Shown: positions 1 to 7,658 of the stretch, piece by piece
Numbering within the stretch: the stretch's first letter is position 1
Layout: each line of letters opens with the position of its first letter
Origin: Micromonospora sp. WMMD882
GTDB taxonomy: Bacteria > Actinomycetota > Actinomycetes > Mycobacteriales > Micromonosporaceae
Direction: 5' to 3'
Assembly: GCF_027497255.1 (NCBI RefSeq)
Contig: NZ_CP114903.1
Coordinates: 1,488,001-1,552,000 of the forward strand
Length of the DNA: 64,000 nt
Translations under genes and position numbers: made by a program
The notes under the pieces: generated by a model
Database searches by the model: none
The model's input: only the letters and a program-made list of their open reading frames with translations
What the model was told of the DNA's origin: nothing

Positions 1-1
1 G

Positions 2-688
2 GGCACCAGCGGCTGCCACGACATCACCGTGTTCCCGTCGAAGGACCTGGCCGCCGGCGCGTGCATGGGCGACGGGATCCTGCTGGACATCGCCGACCGG
101 GAAGCCCCGACGGTGATCAACCGGGTGCGGGACACCACGAACTTCGCGTTCTGGCACTCGGCCACGTTCAACAACGCCGGCACCAAGGTCGTCTTCACCG
201 ACGAGCTGGGCGGGGGCGGCGCGGCGACCTGCAACGCCACGGTCGGGCCGGACCGGGGCGCGGACGCCATCTACGACATCGGCGGCGCCGGGGCGACCCG
301 GACGTTGACCTTCCGCAGCTACTACAAGATCCCCCGGGCCAACGCGGACACCGAGAACTGCGTCGCGCACAACGGCTCGCTGATCCCGGTCAAGGGCCGC
401 GACATCATGGTGCAGTCGTGGTACCAGGGCGGCATCTCGGTGTGGGACTTCACCGACTCGGCGAAGCCGAAGGAGATCGCGTTCTGGGAGCGGGGGCCGC
501 TGTCGGACGCCACGCTGACCTTCGGGGGCACCTGGTCGGCGTACTGGTACAACGGCTACATCTACTCCAGCGACAGCATCAAGGGGCTGGACGTGCTGAA
601 GCTGACCGACCCGCGTACCTGGTCGGCGAACCTGACCCGCTACCAGGAGCTGAACGTGCAGACCCAGCCGAGTTACCGGAGCTGGTGA
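2..688 (+). CDS. LVIVD-repeat secreted protein, C-terminal fragment
   Basis: The frame is open from the window edge, so the start and any signal peptide lie upstream. About 228 residues are visible. They contain beta-propeller-like repeats such as FWHSATFNNAGTKVVFTDE and GGISVWDFTDSAKPKEIAFW, which are typical of LVIVD-repeat proteins that fold as extracellular propellers. Paired cysteines (SGCHD near the edge, AATCNAT, TENCVAHN) fit an exported protein. No catalytic motif is seen. It ends 17 bases before a strong hairpin, so it is the last gene of its transcript. The family is fairly sure; the molecular role is unknown. Confidence 0.7.
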   Translation, partial: GTSGCHDITVFPSKDLAAGACMGDGILLDIADREAPTVINRVRDTTNFAFWHSATFNNAGTKVVFTDELGGGGAATCNATVGPDRGADAIYDIGGAGATRTLTFRSYYKIPRANADTENCVAHNGSLIPVKGRDIMVQSWYQGGISVWDFTDSAKPKEIAFWERGPLSDATLTFGGTWSAYWYNGYIYSSDSIKGLDVLKLTDPRTWSANLTRYQELNVQTQPSYRSW

Positions 689-705
689 CCGTCCACTGAG
701 CGCCC

Positions 706-746
706 ACGTCGGCCCGGTCCTCCCACGCGGAGGGCCGGGCCGACGT
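706..746. terminator. Rho-independent-type hairpin after the LVIVD gene
   Basis: A 16-base arm at 706-721 pairs with 731-746, with one wobble position and a 9-base loop. It lies just past the stop codon of the upstream gene. There is no long T tract, as is usual in high-GC actinobacteria. Confidence 0.7.
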
Positions 747-828
747 CCGTCGGGGTCCAGGATGGCCGGGCGACGCCGGTTTCCGCCGCGCCGGCCCGGG
801 GTATCGCCCTGTCACGGAAGGGACGGTG

Positions 829-1056
829 ATGACGATGGCGCGCAACGAGTACCACGTGGTGCCGAACGGGTCGGGCTGGAAGGTCGAGCAGGGCGGCAAC
901 CAGATCGGCTCGTACGACAACAAGCAGTCGGCGGTGGACGCCGGCCGTAAGGTGGCGCACGGGAACGAGCCGAGCCAGCTCGTCGTGCACACCGCCGACG
1001 GCAAGATCGAGACCGAGTACACCTATCAGGACGATCCGTACCCGCCGGCGGGCTGA
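829..1056 (+). CDS. DUF2188 domain protein
   Basis: A 75-residue protein that matches the DUF2188 pattern: a start-proximal YHVVP motif, then GWKVEQGG, then SAVDAGRKVA, and a late LVVHTADGKIE segment. Members are small single-domain proteins of unknown function in many bacteria. A purine-rich ribosome site (GGAAGGGA, 816-823) sits just upstream of the ATG at 829. A GTG three bases earlier is also possible. It is a stand-alone gene flanked by hairpins on both sides. Confidence 0.8.
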   Translation: MTMARNEYHVVPNGSGWKVEQGGNQIGSYDNKQSAVDAGRKVAHGNEPSQLVVHTADGKIETEYTYQDDPYPPAG

Positions 1057-1071
1057 GCCCCGCGCCCCGGG

Positions 1072-1126
1072 ACCCCGACGCCCTGTCGGAGCCATCAGCG
1101 TCGATGGCCCCGGCAGGGCGTCGGTC
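1072..1126. terminator. Hairpin after the DUF2188 gene
   Basis: Inverted repeat with the core CGACGCCCTG opposite CAGGGCGTCG, starting 16 bases after the stop codon. The likely role is transcription termination for the DUF2188 gene. Confidence 0.6.
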
Positions 1127-1387
1127 GTGTGCGGGTCAGTCTCGACAGGATCCGGTCGAGCTGCGTGGCCAGCGCGGCCCCGGTCAGCTCCGGCCTGCCA
1201 CCGGGAAGTCCCACGGTGGCCCGGCCGCCGCCACCGCAAGTCGGGCCGCCCGCTGGTACGGCTCGTCGCGCAGCAGGGCGAGCTGGGTCTCCGGCGGCTC
1301 CGGCCACCGGCCGGTGTGGTAGGAGGTCGCGATCACACCTGATCGGGACGGGTCGGCGAGCCGGGCTGCGCCTGGCATCGCGGGCAC
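1095..1387 (-). pseudogene. Possible frameshifted remnant of a small protein gene
   Basis: Two minus-strand frames together read as one plausible polypeptide. The upstream frame ends WDFPVAGRS-stop near 1184. The other frame continues from the same spot as GRPELTGAALATQLDRIL and stops at 1095. The switch falls within about 10 bases near 1190, as expected of a single-base indel or a sequencing error. I do not recognise the protein. Its 3' end overlaps the hairpin shared with the DUF2188 gene. Codon texture is protein-like but the call is tentative. Confidence 0.3.
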
Positions 1388-1568
1388 GGGTGCCGTTCGA
1401 CCTCCGCGGTGTCACGCGAGTCGGATTCACGGTTCTCGGGCTCGACCATGCCGAGAGGTTCGCACACACATTTCTCAGGACTCCGGAGCAACACGCTTGC
1501 GTGCGAACGGAGAGTGGCGAACGGCGCTGTCGTCGATGACGCGGCAATTCGGTACAGCTTCCGCTGGA
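1127..1568. other. Intergenic stretch before cmtR
   Basis: Apart from the doubtful broken frame on the minus strand, I see no gene here. Base composition becomes more AT-rich after about 1420. The right end should hold the cmtR promoter. Confidence 0.4.
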
Positions 1569-1584
1569 TACATCAGAGAATGTA
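1569..1584. promoter_or_regulatory. Palindromic operator candidate at the cmtR start
   Basis: TACAT and ATGTA form a perfect inverted repeat with a 6-base spacer. TACATC also looks like an actinobacterial -10 box placed 5-6 bases before the ATG at 1580, which would give a leaderless mRNA. A repressor bound here would cover the promoter and start codon, as expected for autoregulation by an ArsR-family sensor. Confidence 0.5.
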
Positions 1585-1921
1585 CTCTGCGGTGGTGGAG
1601 ACGATGACCTATGGGCAGGTGCTTGCCCGCTTCGGCCATGCCCTGTCCGATCCGACTCGGGCGCGGCTGCTGCTGGCCCTGCGCGACGGCCCTGGATATC
1701 CGGCCGAGCTGGCCGTGTTGCTGGGCACCACCCGGCAGAACCTGTCCAACCACCTGACCTGCCTGCGCGGCTGCGGCCTGGTCGTGGCCGTACCCGAAGG
1801 CCGGCGCACCCGCTACGAGCTGACCGACGCCCGGCTCGCCCACGCCCTGGGTGACCTGCTCGGCGTGGTCCTCGCGGTGGACCCGGTCTGCGGAGACCCG
1901 ACCGAGGAAGGGTGCTGCTGA
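1580..1921 (+). CDS. cmtR: CmtR-like ArsR-family Cd/Pb-responsive repressor
   Basis: A 113-residue winged-helix repressor. The segment HALSDPTRARLLLALRDG and the recognition helix region TTRQNLSNHLTCLRGCGLVV match mycobacterial CmtR closely, including the CLRGC pair that, with a C-terminal cysteine, binds Cd(II) or Pb(II). The tail here has VDPVCGDP and a final CC that could supply the third thiolate. In the family, metal binding releases DNA. The stop codon overlaps the start of the efflux gene (TGATG), so the two are co-translated. I chose ATG 1580 because a -10-like box precedes it at leaderless spacing. ATG 1604, behind GGAG, is the alternative. Confidence 0.85.
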   Translation: MYSAVVETMTYGQVLARFGHALSDPTRARLLLALRDGPGYPAELAVLLGTTRQNLSNHLTCLRGCGLVVAVPEGRRTRYELTDARLAHALGDLLGVVLAVDPVCGDPTEEGCC

Positions 1922-2748
1922 TGAGCCTGCCCCCTATCCCCCGGACACCTGCCGGGCCGTCGGCACAGCGCCAGGCGGTGCTCACCCGCAGGGTGCGCCT
2001 GCTGATCGCGGCGACCATCACCTACAACGTGATCGAAGCGGTGGTGGCCATCACCGCCGGCACGATCGCGGACTCCACCGCGCTGATCGGCTTCGGACTG
2101 GACTCCATCATCGAGGTTGCCTCCGCCACCGCCGTGGCGTGGCAGTTCGCCGGCCGCGACCCGCAGGCCCGTGAGAAGACCGCGCTGCGCATCATCGCGA
2201 TCTCGTTCTTCGCCCTCGCCGGCTACGTCAGCATCGAAGCGGTCCGCGCCCTGCTCGGCGGGGCCGACGCCCAGCACTCCACGATCGGCCTGGTCCTGGC
2301 CGGCCTGTCCGTGGTCGTCATGCCCGTGCTGTCGGGCGCGCAGCGCCGCGCCGGTCGCGAACTCGGCTCCCGCAGCGCGGTGGCCGACTCCAAGCAGACC
2401 CTGCTGTGTACCTACCTGTCCGCGGTGCTGCTCATCGGTCTGGCCGTGAACAGCCTGTTCGGCTGGTCCTGGGCCGACCCGATCGCCGCGCTGGTCATCG
2501 CCGTCGTCGCCGTCAAGGAAGGCCGCGAAGCCTGGCGCGGGGACACCTGCTGCGCCGTCCCTCCGGCCGCGCTGATCAACTCCACGCCGACCAAGGTCGA
2601 TGAGCCGGCAACAGCCGGCAAACCCGTAACGGCCGGCGATGTGGCCCCGGACGCCTGCGGGTGCCAGCCCGGATGCTCCTGCTGCACCCCGCCCGGCATA
2701 AAGATCCGCAGCCTGTCCAGCACCAGCCCCTCGGCACCGTCCCGATGA
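1921..2748 (+). CDS. CDF-family heavy-metal efflux protein with Cys-rich tail
   Basis: A 275-residue integral membrane protein with about six hydrophobic segments. It carries the cation diffusion facilitator signature region ALIGFGLDSIIEVASATAV, where Asp is the expected transport-site ligand, and a second site around AVADSKQTLLCTYLS. It would exchange cytosolic divalent metal for protons. The C-terminal 70 residues are unusual: after CC near residue 210 there is a proline/threonine-rich linker and then a CGCQPGCSCC cluster, suited to soft metals such as Cd or Pb. Its 1-base overlap with the CmtR-like sensor supports that substrate class. The tail differs from the usual cytoplasmic CDF domain. 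Confidence 0.85.
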   Translation: MSLPPIPRTPAGPSAQRQAVLTRRVRLLIAATITYNVIEAVVAITAGTIADSTALIGFGLDSIIEVASATAVAWQFAGRDPQAREKTALRIIAISFFALAGYVSIEAVRALLGGADAQHSTIGLVLAGLSVVVMPVLSGAQRRAGRELGSRSAVADSKQTLLCTYLSAVLLIGLAVNSLFGWSWADPIAALVIAVVAVKEGREAWRGDTCCAVPPAALINSTPTKVDEPATAGKPVTAGDVAPDACGCQPGCSCCTPPGIKIRSLSSTSPSAPSR

Positions 2749-2913
2749 GCGGCGACTGCTCCAGCCGGGACGGACGCGCCTGGACCCGGCGGCGGTGTGG
2801 ACCTTCCCCGCCGACACCACCCCCCGGGATCGGTCTGGTCGCGCGCGGCGGGGCCGAGCCTGCGGTCACCGCGCGGTTCGACTACCTGCGTTTCCACAGG
2901 TAACCGGCGATCG

Positions 2914-2947
2914 GGCCGGGTCTCCCGCGACGGTGGGAGGCCCGGCC
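2914..2947. terminator. Convergent terminator hairpin
   Basis: A 13-base arm (2914-2926) pairs with 2935-2947 with one wobble. It lies between the rightward metal operon and the 3' end of the leftward sugar-transport operon and could serve both. Confidence 0.65.
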
Positions 2948-2956
2948 GGGCCGGGT

Positions 2957-3856
2957 CTAGCGGATCGAACCGCGCATCACCCCGGAGATCACCCAGCGTT
3001 GGGCCAGCAGGTACACCACCACCATCGGGGTCAACGCCATCAGGTACGAGGCGAACGCCACCGTGTAGTTGGTGTCGAACTGGCCCTGGAAGACGTACTG
3101 CGCCAGTGGCAGGGTCTGCGCGTCCGGGCTGGACAGGATCACCAGCGGCAGCAGGAAGTCGTTCCACGCCCACAGGCAGGTCAGGATGCCGACGGTGGCG
3201 TTCATCGGGGCGAGCAGCGGGAAGACGATCCGCCAGAACGTCGTCCAGATCCCGGCCCCGTCGGTCAGCGCCGCCTCCTCCAGCTCCCGGGGCACCGAGC
3301 GCAGATAGGCGACGTAGACGAAGATGTTGAACGCCAGCCCGTACACCACGTACAGAAAGATCAGGCCGAGCTGGTTGTCCATGTTCAGCCAGGCGGTCTG
3401 CTTCACCACCGGCAGCATGATGATCGGGAACGGCACGAACAGCGCCGACACGAAGTAGAAGTACAGCCCCTTGAACAGCCGGTGCTGCATGTTCCGGGCG
3501 ATCGCGTAGGCGACCATCGAGTTGGTCAGCAGGGTCAACAGCACCGCCCCGACGGTGATCAGCGCGCTGTTCAGCGCGGCGTGTGGGAAGTCGGTGAGCC
3601 GCCAGGCGTCGGCGAAGTTCGCCCAGCGCGGGTCGGCCGGCAGGTCGAACCCGGCTCCGCCCAGCTCGTCGGGGGTCTTCAGCGCGGTGACCACGGTGAA
3701 GTACAACGGCACCAGCACGGTCAGCGAGCAGACCGCCAGCAGCGCGGTGAGCCACCAGCTCACCCCGGAGACCTGCCGCCGCCGACGCCGGGGCCGGTCG
3801 GGCGCGGCGACGGCCGGCGGCGGCGCGGTGGTCCCGGGCATCGAGGGAACGGACAT
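2957..3856 (-). CDS. Carbohydrate ABC transporter permease, MalG type
   Basis: A 299-residue inner-membrane permease of the binding-protein-dependent carbohydrate importer class. After a basic N-terminus there are six predicted membrane segments. The EAA loop reads ELEEAALTDGAGIWTTFWRI, which docks on the ATPase. It is the last gene of a three-gene leftward operon and its ATG overlaps the stop of the partner permease (TGATG). No ATP-binding subunit is encoded nearby, so the pair probably uses a shared MsiK-type ATPase, as in other actinobacteria (established pattern; not visible here). Confidence 0.9.
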   Translation of the reverse strand: MSVPSMPGTTAPPPAVAAPDRPRRRRRQVSGVSWWLTALLAVCSLTVLVPLYFTVVTALKTPDELGGAGFDLPADPRWANFADAWRLTDFPHAALNSALITVGAVLLTLLTNSMVAYAIARNMQHRLFKGLYFYFVSALFVPFPIIMLPVVKQTAWLNMDNQLGLIFLYVVYGLAFNIFVYVAYLRSVPRELEEAALTDGAGIWTTFWRIVFPLLAPMNATVGILTCLWAWNDFLLPLVILSSPDAQTLPLAQYVFQGQFDTNYTVAFASYLMALTPMVVVYLLAQRWVISGVMRGSIR

Positions 3857-4791
3857 CAGAGCGACACCTCCCGACGGCGCAGGACGCGCAGTTGGACCAC
3901 CGACACCAGCACGATCACCACGAAGTACGCCACCGCGTTGGCGGTCTGGTACGCGAACTCGCCGCCCTGGAAACCACCCCGGAAGATGACCATCGACACC
4001 GGTTCGGTGCTGGTGCCCGGCCCGCCGTCGGTGAGCGCGACGACATGGTCGAAGACCATCATGAAGTTCTTCAACGACAGCACCATGTTGATGGTCAGGA
4101 ACGCCGCGATCAGCGGGAACGTGACGCTGCGGAACTGCCGCCACCGCCCGGCCCCGTCGATCGCCGCCGCCTCGTACAGGTCGCCGGGAATGGCCTGGAG
4201 ACCGGCCAGGTAGAGGATCACCGCGAACGCGGTGGCCTGCCATACCGCCAGCACCACCACGGCCAGCCAGGCCCACTCCGGGTCGGCGAGGATGCTGGTG
4301 GAGAGCGCGTCGACGCCGAGGGCCTGACCGAGCGCCGGCAGCGAGGTGCTGAACAGGTACTTGAAGATGTAGCCGACCACCAGCACGGCCAGCACGTTGG
4401 GCAGGAAAAAGACCGCCCGCAGCGTGGTGCGGAACCGGATCCGGGCGTGCAGCCCCATCGCGATCGCCAACGCCAGCACGTTGACCAGGATCGTCGCCAC
4501 GATCGCGAACCGGAACGTGAACAGGTACGACGCCCGAACCCGGTCGTCGAGCAGCAGCGCGGCGTAGTTGTCCAGTCCGACGAAGTCCCACTCGCCGTAG
4601 CCGGCGTAGTTGGTGAAGCTGTAGAACACGCCCTGGAGCACCGGCACGGTGTGGAAGACGAAGAACAGCAGAAACGCCGGCAGCACCATCGCGTAGAACG
4701 CGGCCGGCACCCCACGTCGGCGGCGACCCCGCCGGCCGGGGGACGCCGGGCGGGCGGACGCGTCCGGGGGTCGGTCGGTCTGGACGGCCAT
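3856..4791 (-). CDS. Carbohydrate ABC transporter permease, MalF type
   Basis: A 311-residue permease with a charged N-terminus rich in Arg (residues 1-28) and about six membrane segments. The EAA-type loop is DLYEAAAIDGAGRWRQFRSV. It pairs with the MalG-type permease downstream to form the channel. The ATG at 4791 is preceded at good spacing by an AGGAGGT ribosome site, which fixes the start against longer in-frame options. The substrate is unknown. Confidence 0.9.
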   Translation of the reverse strand: MAVQTDRPPDASARPASPGRRGRRRRGVPAAFYAMVLPAFLLFFVFHTVPVLQGVFYSFTNYAGYGEWDFVGLDNYAALLLDDRVRASYLFTFRFAIVATILVNVLALAIAMGLHARIRFRTTLRAVFFLPNVLAVLVVGYIFKYLFSTSLPALGQALGVDALSTSILADPEWAWLAVVVLAVWQATAFAVILYLAGLQAIPGDLYEAAAIDGAGRWRQFRSVTFPLIAAFLTINMVLSLKNFMMVFDHVVALTDGGPGTSTEPVSMVIFRGGFQGGEFAYQTANAVAYFVVIVLVSVVQLRVLRRREVSL

Positions 4792-4826
4792 AGGGGTACC
4801 TCCTGGTGTTCCCGGGCGGAGTCGGG

Positions 4827-6074
4827 TCAGCGACGGCGGGCGGCGACCTTCTCCCACTCCCGGTCCAGGGTGCGCAGCCACCGGTCCAGGTCACCGTCGA
4901 TCAGGTACTGCTGGGTGACCGGCGCGAGCGGCACGGCCGGCGGGATCTGGTGGTCGACGAAGCCGGTCACCCGACCGTCACGGAACCAGGGCAGCGCCTC
5001 CCGCAGCACCGGGTCGGTGGGCTCGCTGCCACGCAGCGTCGGCACCGCCGCCTGCTCCCTGGCGTACGTCGCCACCACCTCGGGACGCAGCAGGTACCTG
5101 GCGAACGCCAGCGCCTCGGGACGGCGGTCGGTCTGCCGGCCGACGGTGATCGTCACGTCCACCCCGGAGACCAGGCGGGTCTCCTGCGGGGTGTCCGCCG
5201 GGAACGGGAAGACCCCGATGTCGAGATCCGGCCCGACGTCCCGGATCGGCGGCAGGGTCCAGCTCCCCTGCGCGTACATGGCCACCTCACCCCGGCCGAA
5301 CGCCTGGTTGCCGGCGGCGTAGTCACGGGCGAACCGGTCCGGCTGGCCCAGCTCGGTGAGCTGCCGCAGTCGGCGACCGGTCTCGGCGTACCCGTCGGCG
5401 AAGGTGGTCTCCTCGGCGCGCAGCTTGTCGAAGAAGTCGTCCGGGGCGAAGTTGGTGGCGACGGCGTTGAAGGCGGGCATCGCCGTCCAGGCCTCCTGGA
5501 GGGTGAAGAAGAACGGGGTCACCCCGGCGGCCCGGAAGGTGCCCGCCGCCGCGAGCAGCTCCGCCCAGGTGGTCGGCACCGCCACCCCGTGCTGGGCGAA
5601 GAGCCGCTTGTTGTAGAGGATGCCGTTGGCGCTCGCGGCGAGCGGCAACGCGTTGACCTCGCCGTCGGCCCGGACGCCGAGGCCCTGCTGGATCTCCAGG
5701 ATGCCCGGGTCGATCGTCTGCACCACCGGGTCGTCGGCGAAGTCGTGGAAGATGCCCGCCTCGGCCAGCTCGCCGAAGCTCCCGTCGCCGTTGAGCGCCA
5801 GCACGTCCGGCACGTCGTCGCGGACCAGCCGGGTGCGCAGCGCGGTCTCCGAGTCGGGCACGTGGTTCTGCCGTACCCGGATGTCCGGCCGTTCCCGCGC
5901 GAAGTCGGCGATGATCCGGTCGAAGGTGGCGATCGCCTCCGGTTTGAACTGGAAGAACTCGATGGTCGTCCGCCCGTCGGACGACCCGCCGGTCAGGGCG
6001 CACCCGGCGGCCAGCACGGTCAGGGTCAGCCCGGCGACGGCCCGGACGAGTCGACGTCGTACCACGGATCCCAC
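4827..6074 (-). CDS. Sugar-binding lipoprotein of the ABC importer
   Basis: A 415-residue extracellular solute-binding protein of family 1. A twin-Arg-containing signal region is followed by a lipobox, LAAGC, so the mature protein should be lipid-anchored outside the membrane. Family features include the ALAFARYLLRPEVVATYA segment near the C-terminal third. It is the first gene of the operon with the two permeases. GTG 6074 is used as start, with a GGAACGGGG stretch just upstream. There is no regulator in the operon, so the sugar cannot be guessed. Confidence 0.9.
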   Translation of the reverse strand: MGSVVRRRLVRAVAGLTLTVLAAGCALTGGSSDGRTTIEFFQFKPEAIATFDRIIADFARERPDIRVRQNHVPDSETALRTRLVRDDVPDVLALNGDGSFGELAEAGIFHDFADDPVVQTIDPGILEIQQGLGVRADGEVNALPLAASANGILYNKRLFAQHGVAVPTTWAELLAAAGTFRAAGVTPFFFTLQEAWTAMPAFNAVATNFAPDDFFDKLRAEETTFADGYAETGRRLRQLTELGQPDRFARDYAAGNQAFGRGEVAMYAQGSWTLPPIRDVGPDLDIGVFPFPADTPQETRLVSGVDVTITVGRQTDRRPEALAFARYLLRPEVVATYAREQAAVPTLRGSEPTDPVLREALPWFRDGRVTGFVDHQIPPAVPLAPVTQQYLIDGDLDRWLRTLDREWEKVAARRR

Positions 6075-6178
6075 CCCCGTTCCGCCGGAGGCGACATGCT
6101 TCCGGTTACGGACGGATCAATGGGTTAACTTCTACGCCTCGCCCCGGGGTCCCGCAATCCGAGCGCCGCTACGGCCGG

Positions 6179-6382
6179 TCATTCGGCCTCGTCGGGGGCG
6201 TCCAGATGCGGACGGTACTGCCGGATCCACGCCTCCACCTCGTCGATCCGCCACACCGCCCCCATCCCGAGCACGTCGTACGGCTTCGGGAAGTCCGGAC
6301 GCGCGACAAGCTGCCGCACCCGCTGACGCGAGACCCCCAGCCGACGCTGGAGTTCACCGCTCCCGTACAGGTGTCGTGGCAC
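6179..6382 (-). CDS. AlpA/MerR-like small helix-turn-helix protein
   Basis: A 67-residue single-domain DNA-binding protein. GELQRRLGVSRQRVRQLV is the helix-turn-helix, followed by the WRIDEVEAWIRQYRPHLD end typical of excisionase/AlpA HTH_17 proteins. GTG 6382 is the start. The upstream region carries a 20-bp direct repeat, and a cysteine-containing gene is transcribed away on the other strand. That suggests this protein acts as a local regulator. No integrase or other phage gene is present, so an excisionase role is not supported. Confidence 0.7.
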   Translation of the reverse strand: MPRHLYGSGELQRRLGVSRQRVRQLVARPDFPKPYDVLGMGAVWRIDEVEAWIRQYRPHLDAPDEAE

Positions 6383-6406
6383 GGCGTGAGATTAGCCGTG
6401 TGAACA

Positions 6407-6456
6407 CTTTACAAACCGGCAGTGCCGATTCATGAACTTTACTAACCGGCACTGCC
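6407..6456. repeat. Two 20-bp direct repeats (iteron-like operator)
   Basis: CTTTACAAACCGGCAGTGCC at 6407-6426 recurs as CTTTACTAACCGGCACTGCC at 6437-6456, with two differences and 30 bases start to start, close to three helical turns. Each copy ends in a near-palindrome (GGCAGTGCC or GGCACTGCC), and these two ends are reverse complements. The pair lies in the divergent promoter region of the small HTH gene and the gene at 6495, so it is a strong candidate binding site. Confidence 0.65.
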
Positions 6457-6494
6457 ATCTTGACAAGAGAGCAGTCGACAGGCAGCGTGAAGTC

Positions 6495-7019
6495 ATGCCT
6501 TGGTCACGGAGAATCACCCCGGTTCCGTACGCGCCGCGTCATCGGCCGGTGCTGCGGCGGTGGCGGCTGACCTGCTCGTGCGGGCTGCCGTCCTGGCGAC
6601 GCTGCCCCGACCGACGCCACCCCGTTCCGCCTGGTCCGCTCGCCGCCCCGCCCCGAAGCTGCGCCGAGCGCCGGGCCCTCCCCCGGGCGACCGACGCGCC
6701 GCCGCCGCCCCGGCCGGGCCGCAACGCCGGCCACTGGACCCGCAGCCCTGCCCCCTGGCTGCACCGGCCGGCCCGACCGTCCTGGCGGTGCCGGGTGGAC
6801 GGCGCGCCGTGGCCGTGTCAGCCGGCGAAGTCCCGGCTGCTCACGCTGTACGCCGACGACCGGTTGGCGCTGCTGATGCACCTCGGCGCGCTGATGCAGC
6901 GAGCCGCCGGCGAGTTGCCGGCCGACGTGGACGTGGTCGACCGGTTCCTGCTCTGGGCCCGCCGCGCCCCCGCCGTCGACGCTGGTCCGGTCACCGACGG
7001 CGACCGCCTAGCGGGCTGA
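6495..7019 (+). CDS. Conserved actinobacterial hypothetical protein with Cys motifs
   Basis: A 174-residue protein. The N-terminal half is Arg/Pro-rich with a CSCGLPSWRRCPD element. The C-terminal third has WRCRVDGAPWPCQPAKSRLL and then LALLMHLGALMQRAAGELP and a DRFLLWARR end. The second part resembles a small family found widely in Micromonosporaceae that is often labelled flavin reductase without evidence; I see no flavin-binding motif. The two cysteine pairs could bind a metal. A GTGAAG ribosome site precedes ATG 6495. The 3' end overlaps the convergent 2H-phosphoesterase gene by 29 bases. Confidence 0.6.
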   Translation: MPWSRRITPVPYAPRHRPVLRRWRLTCSCGLPSWRRCPDRRHPVPPGPLAAPPRSCAERRALPRATDAPPPPRPGRNAGHWTRSPAPWLHRPARPSWRCRVDGAPWPCQPAKSRLLTLYADDRLALLMHLGALMQRAAGELPADVDVVDRFLLWARRAPAVDAGPVTDGDRLAG

Positions 7020-7512
7020 CCGTCCGGTCGGCGCTGTCGTAGCTGCGGGCCGCCACGAACGCCCCCGCCAGCCGGTCCACGTCGGCCACCGCGCGGGTCA
7101 ACCGGCGGTCGGCGTCCCGGAAGCGCAGCGCCAGGCTCAGGTGCGGGATCCAGCGCCCCGGCGCGTGCCAGGGCAGCAGCCCGTCGGTGGCGGCGAGGGT
7201 GTCCCAGACGGCGGCGTGCAGCGCGGTGAGGGCGGGCGTGGGGCGCAGCAGCCAGACCAGCGGCGCGCTGCCGTCCAGCACGGCGACCCGGTCGAGTTGC
7301 GCCGGCAGCGGCAACGCCGCGTCGACCAGGGCGGCCAGGCGCTCCTCGACGCCGGGCGGGAACTCCGTCACCGAGGCGAGAGTCAGGTGCGGCCGGTTCG
7401 TCGGGTGGGTGTTACGGGCCAGGCTGGGCAACCCCACGCCGGCGAGCCGGCCCCACACGTCCCGGACGGTCTGCTCCAGCTCCGCCGAGCAGAGCAACTC
7501 CACCGTCCGCAC
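6991..7512 (-). CDS. 2'-5' RNA ligase-like 2H phosphoesterase
   Basis: A 173-residue protein with two HxT/S-type catalytic motifs, RPHLTLA near residue 42 and WIPHLSLAL near residue 122. This is the signature of the LigT/CPDase 2H superfamily, whose members open 2',3'-cyclic phosphates or join and break 2'-5' RNA bonds. Length and motif spacing fit the bacterial LigT-like group. It stands alone, convergent with its left neighbour. Its natural substrate is unknown. Confidence 0.75.
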   Translation of the reverse strand: MRTVELLCSAELEQTVRDVWGRLAGVGLPSLARNTHPTNRPHLTLASVTEFPPGVEERLAALVDAALPLPAQLDRVAVLDGSAPLVWLLRPTPALTALHAAVWDTLAATDGLLPWHAPGRWIPHLSLALRFRDADRRLTRAVADVDRLAGAFVAARSYDSADRTVSPLGGRRR

Positions 7513-7658
7513 CCGCCCAGGCTAACGACCGGGCGGGGCCCCTTCCCGACGGGTACGGGAGCGGCTCCTGCCTGGTCTCGCAGCACGCGCGACTGGGTCC
7601 ACGGCGTCATGTGCCGGTCGCCGGAGCGGGCCGACGGCGGTGATGAAAGGCTTGTCGC

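Noticed and set aside
6179..6456. Prophage or integrative-element excisionase with attachment repeats
   Set aside because: No integrase, tRNA target or phage gene is near. The direct repeats lie in a promoter region and look like operator copies.
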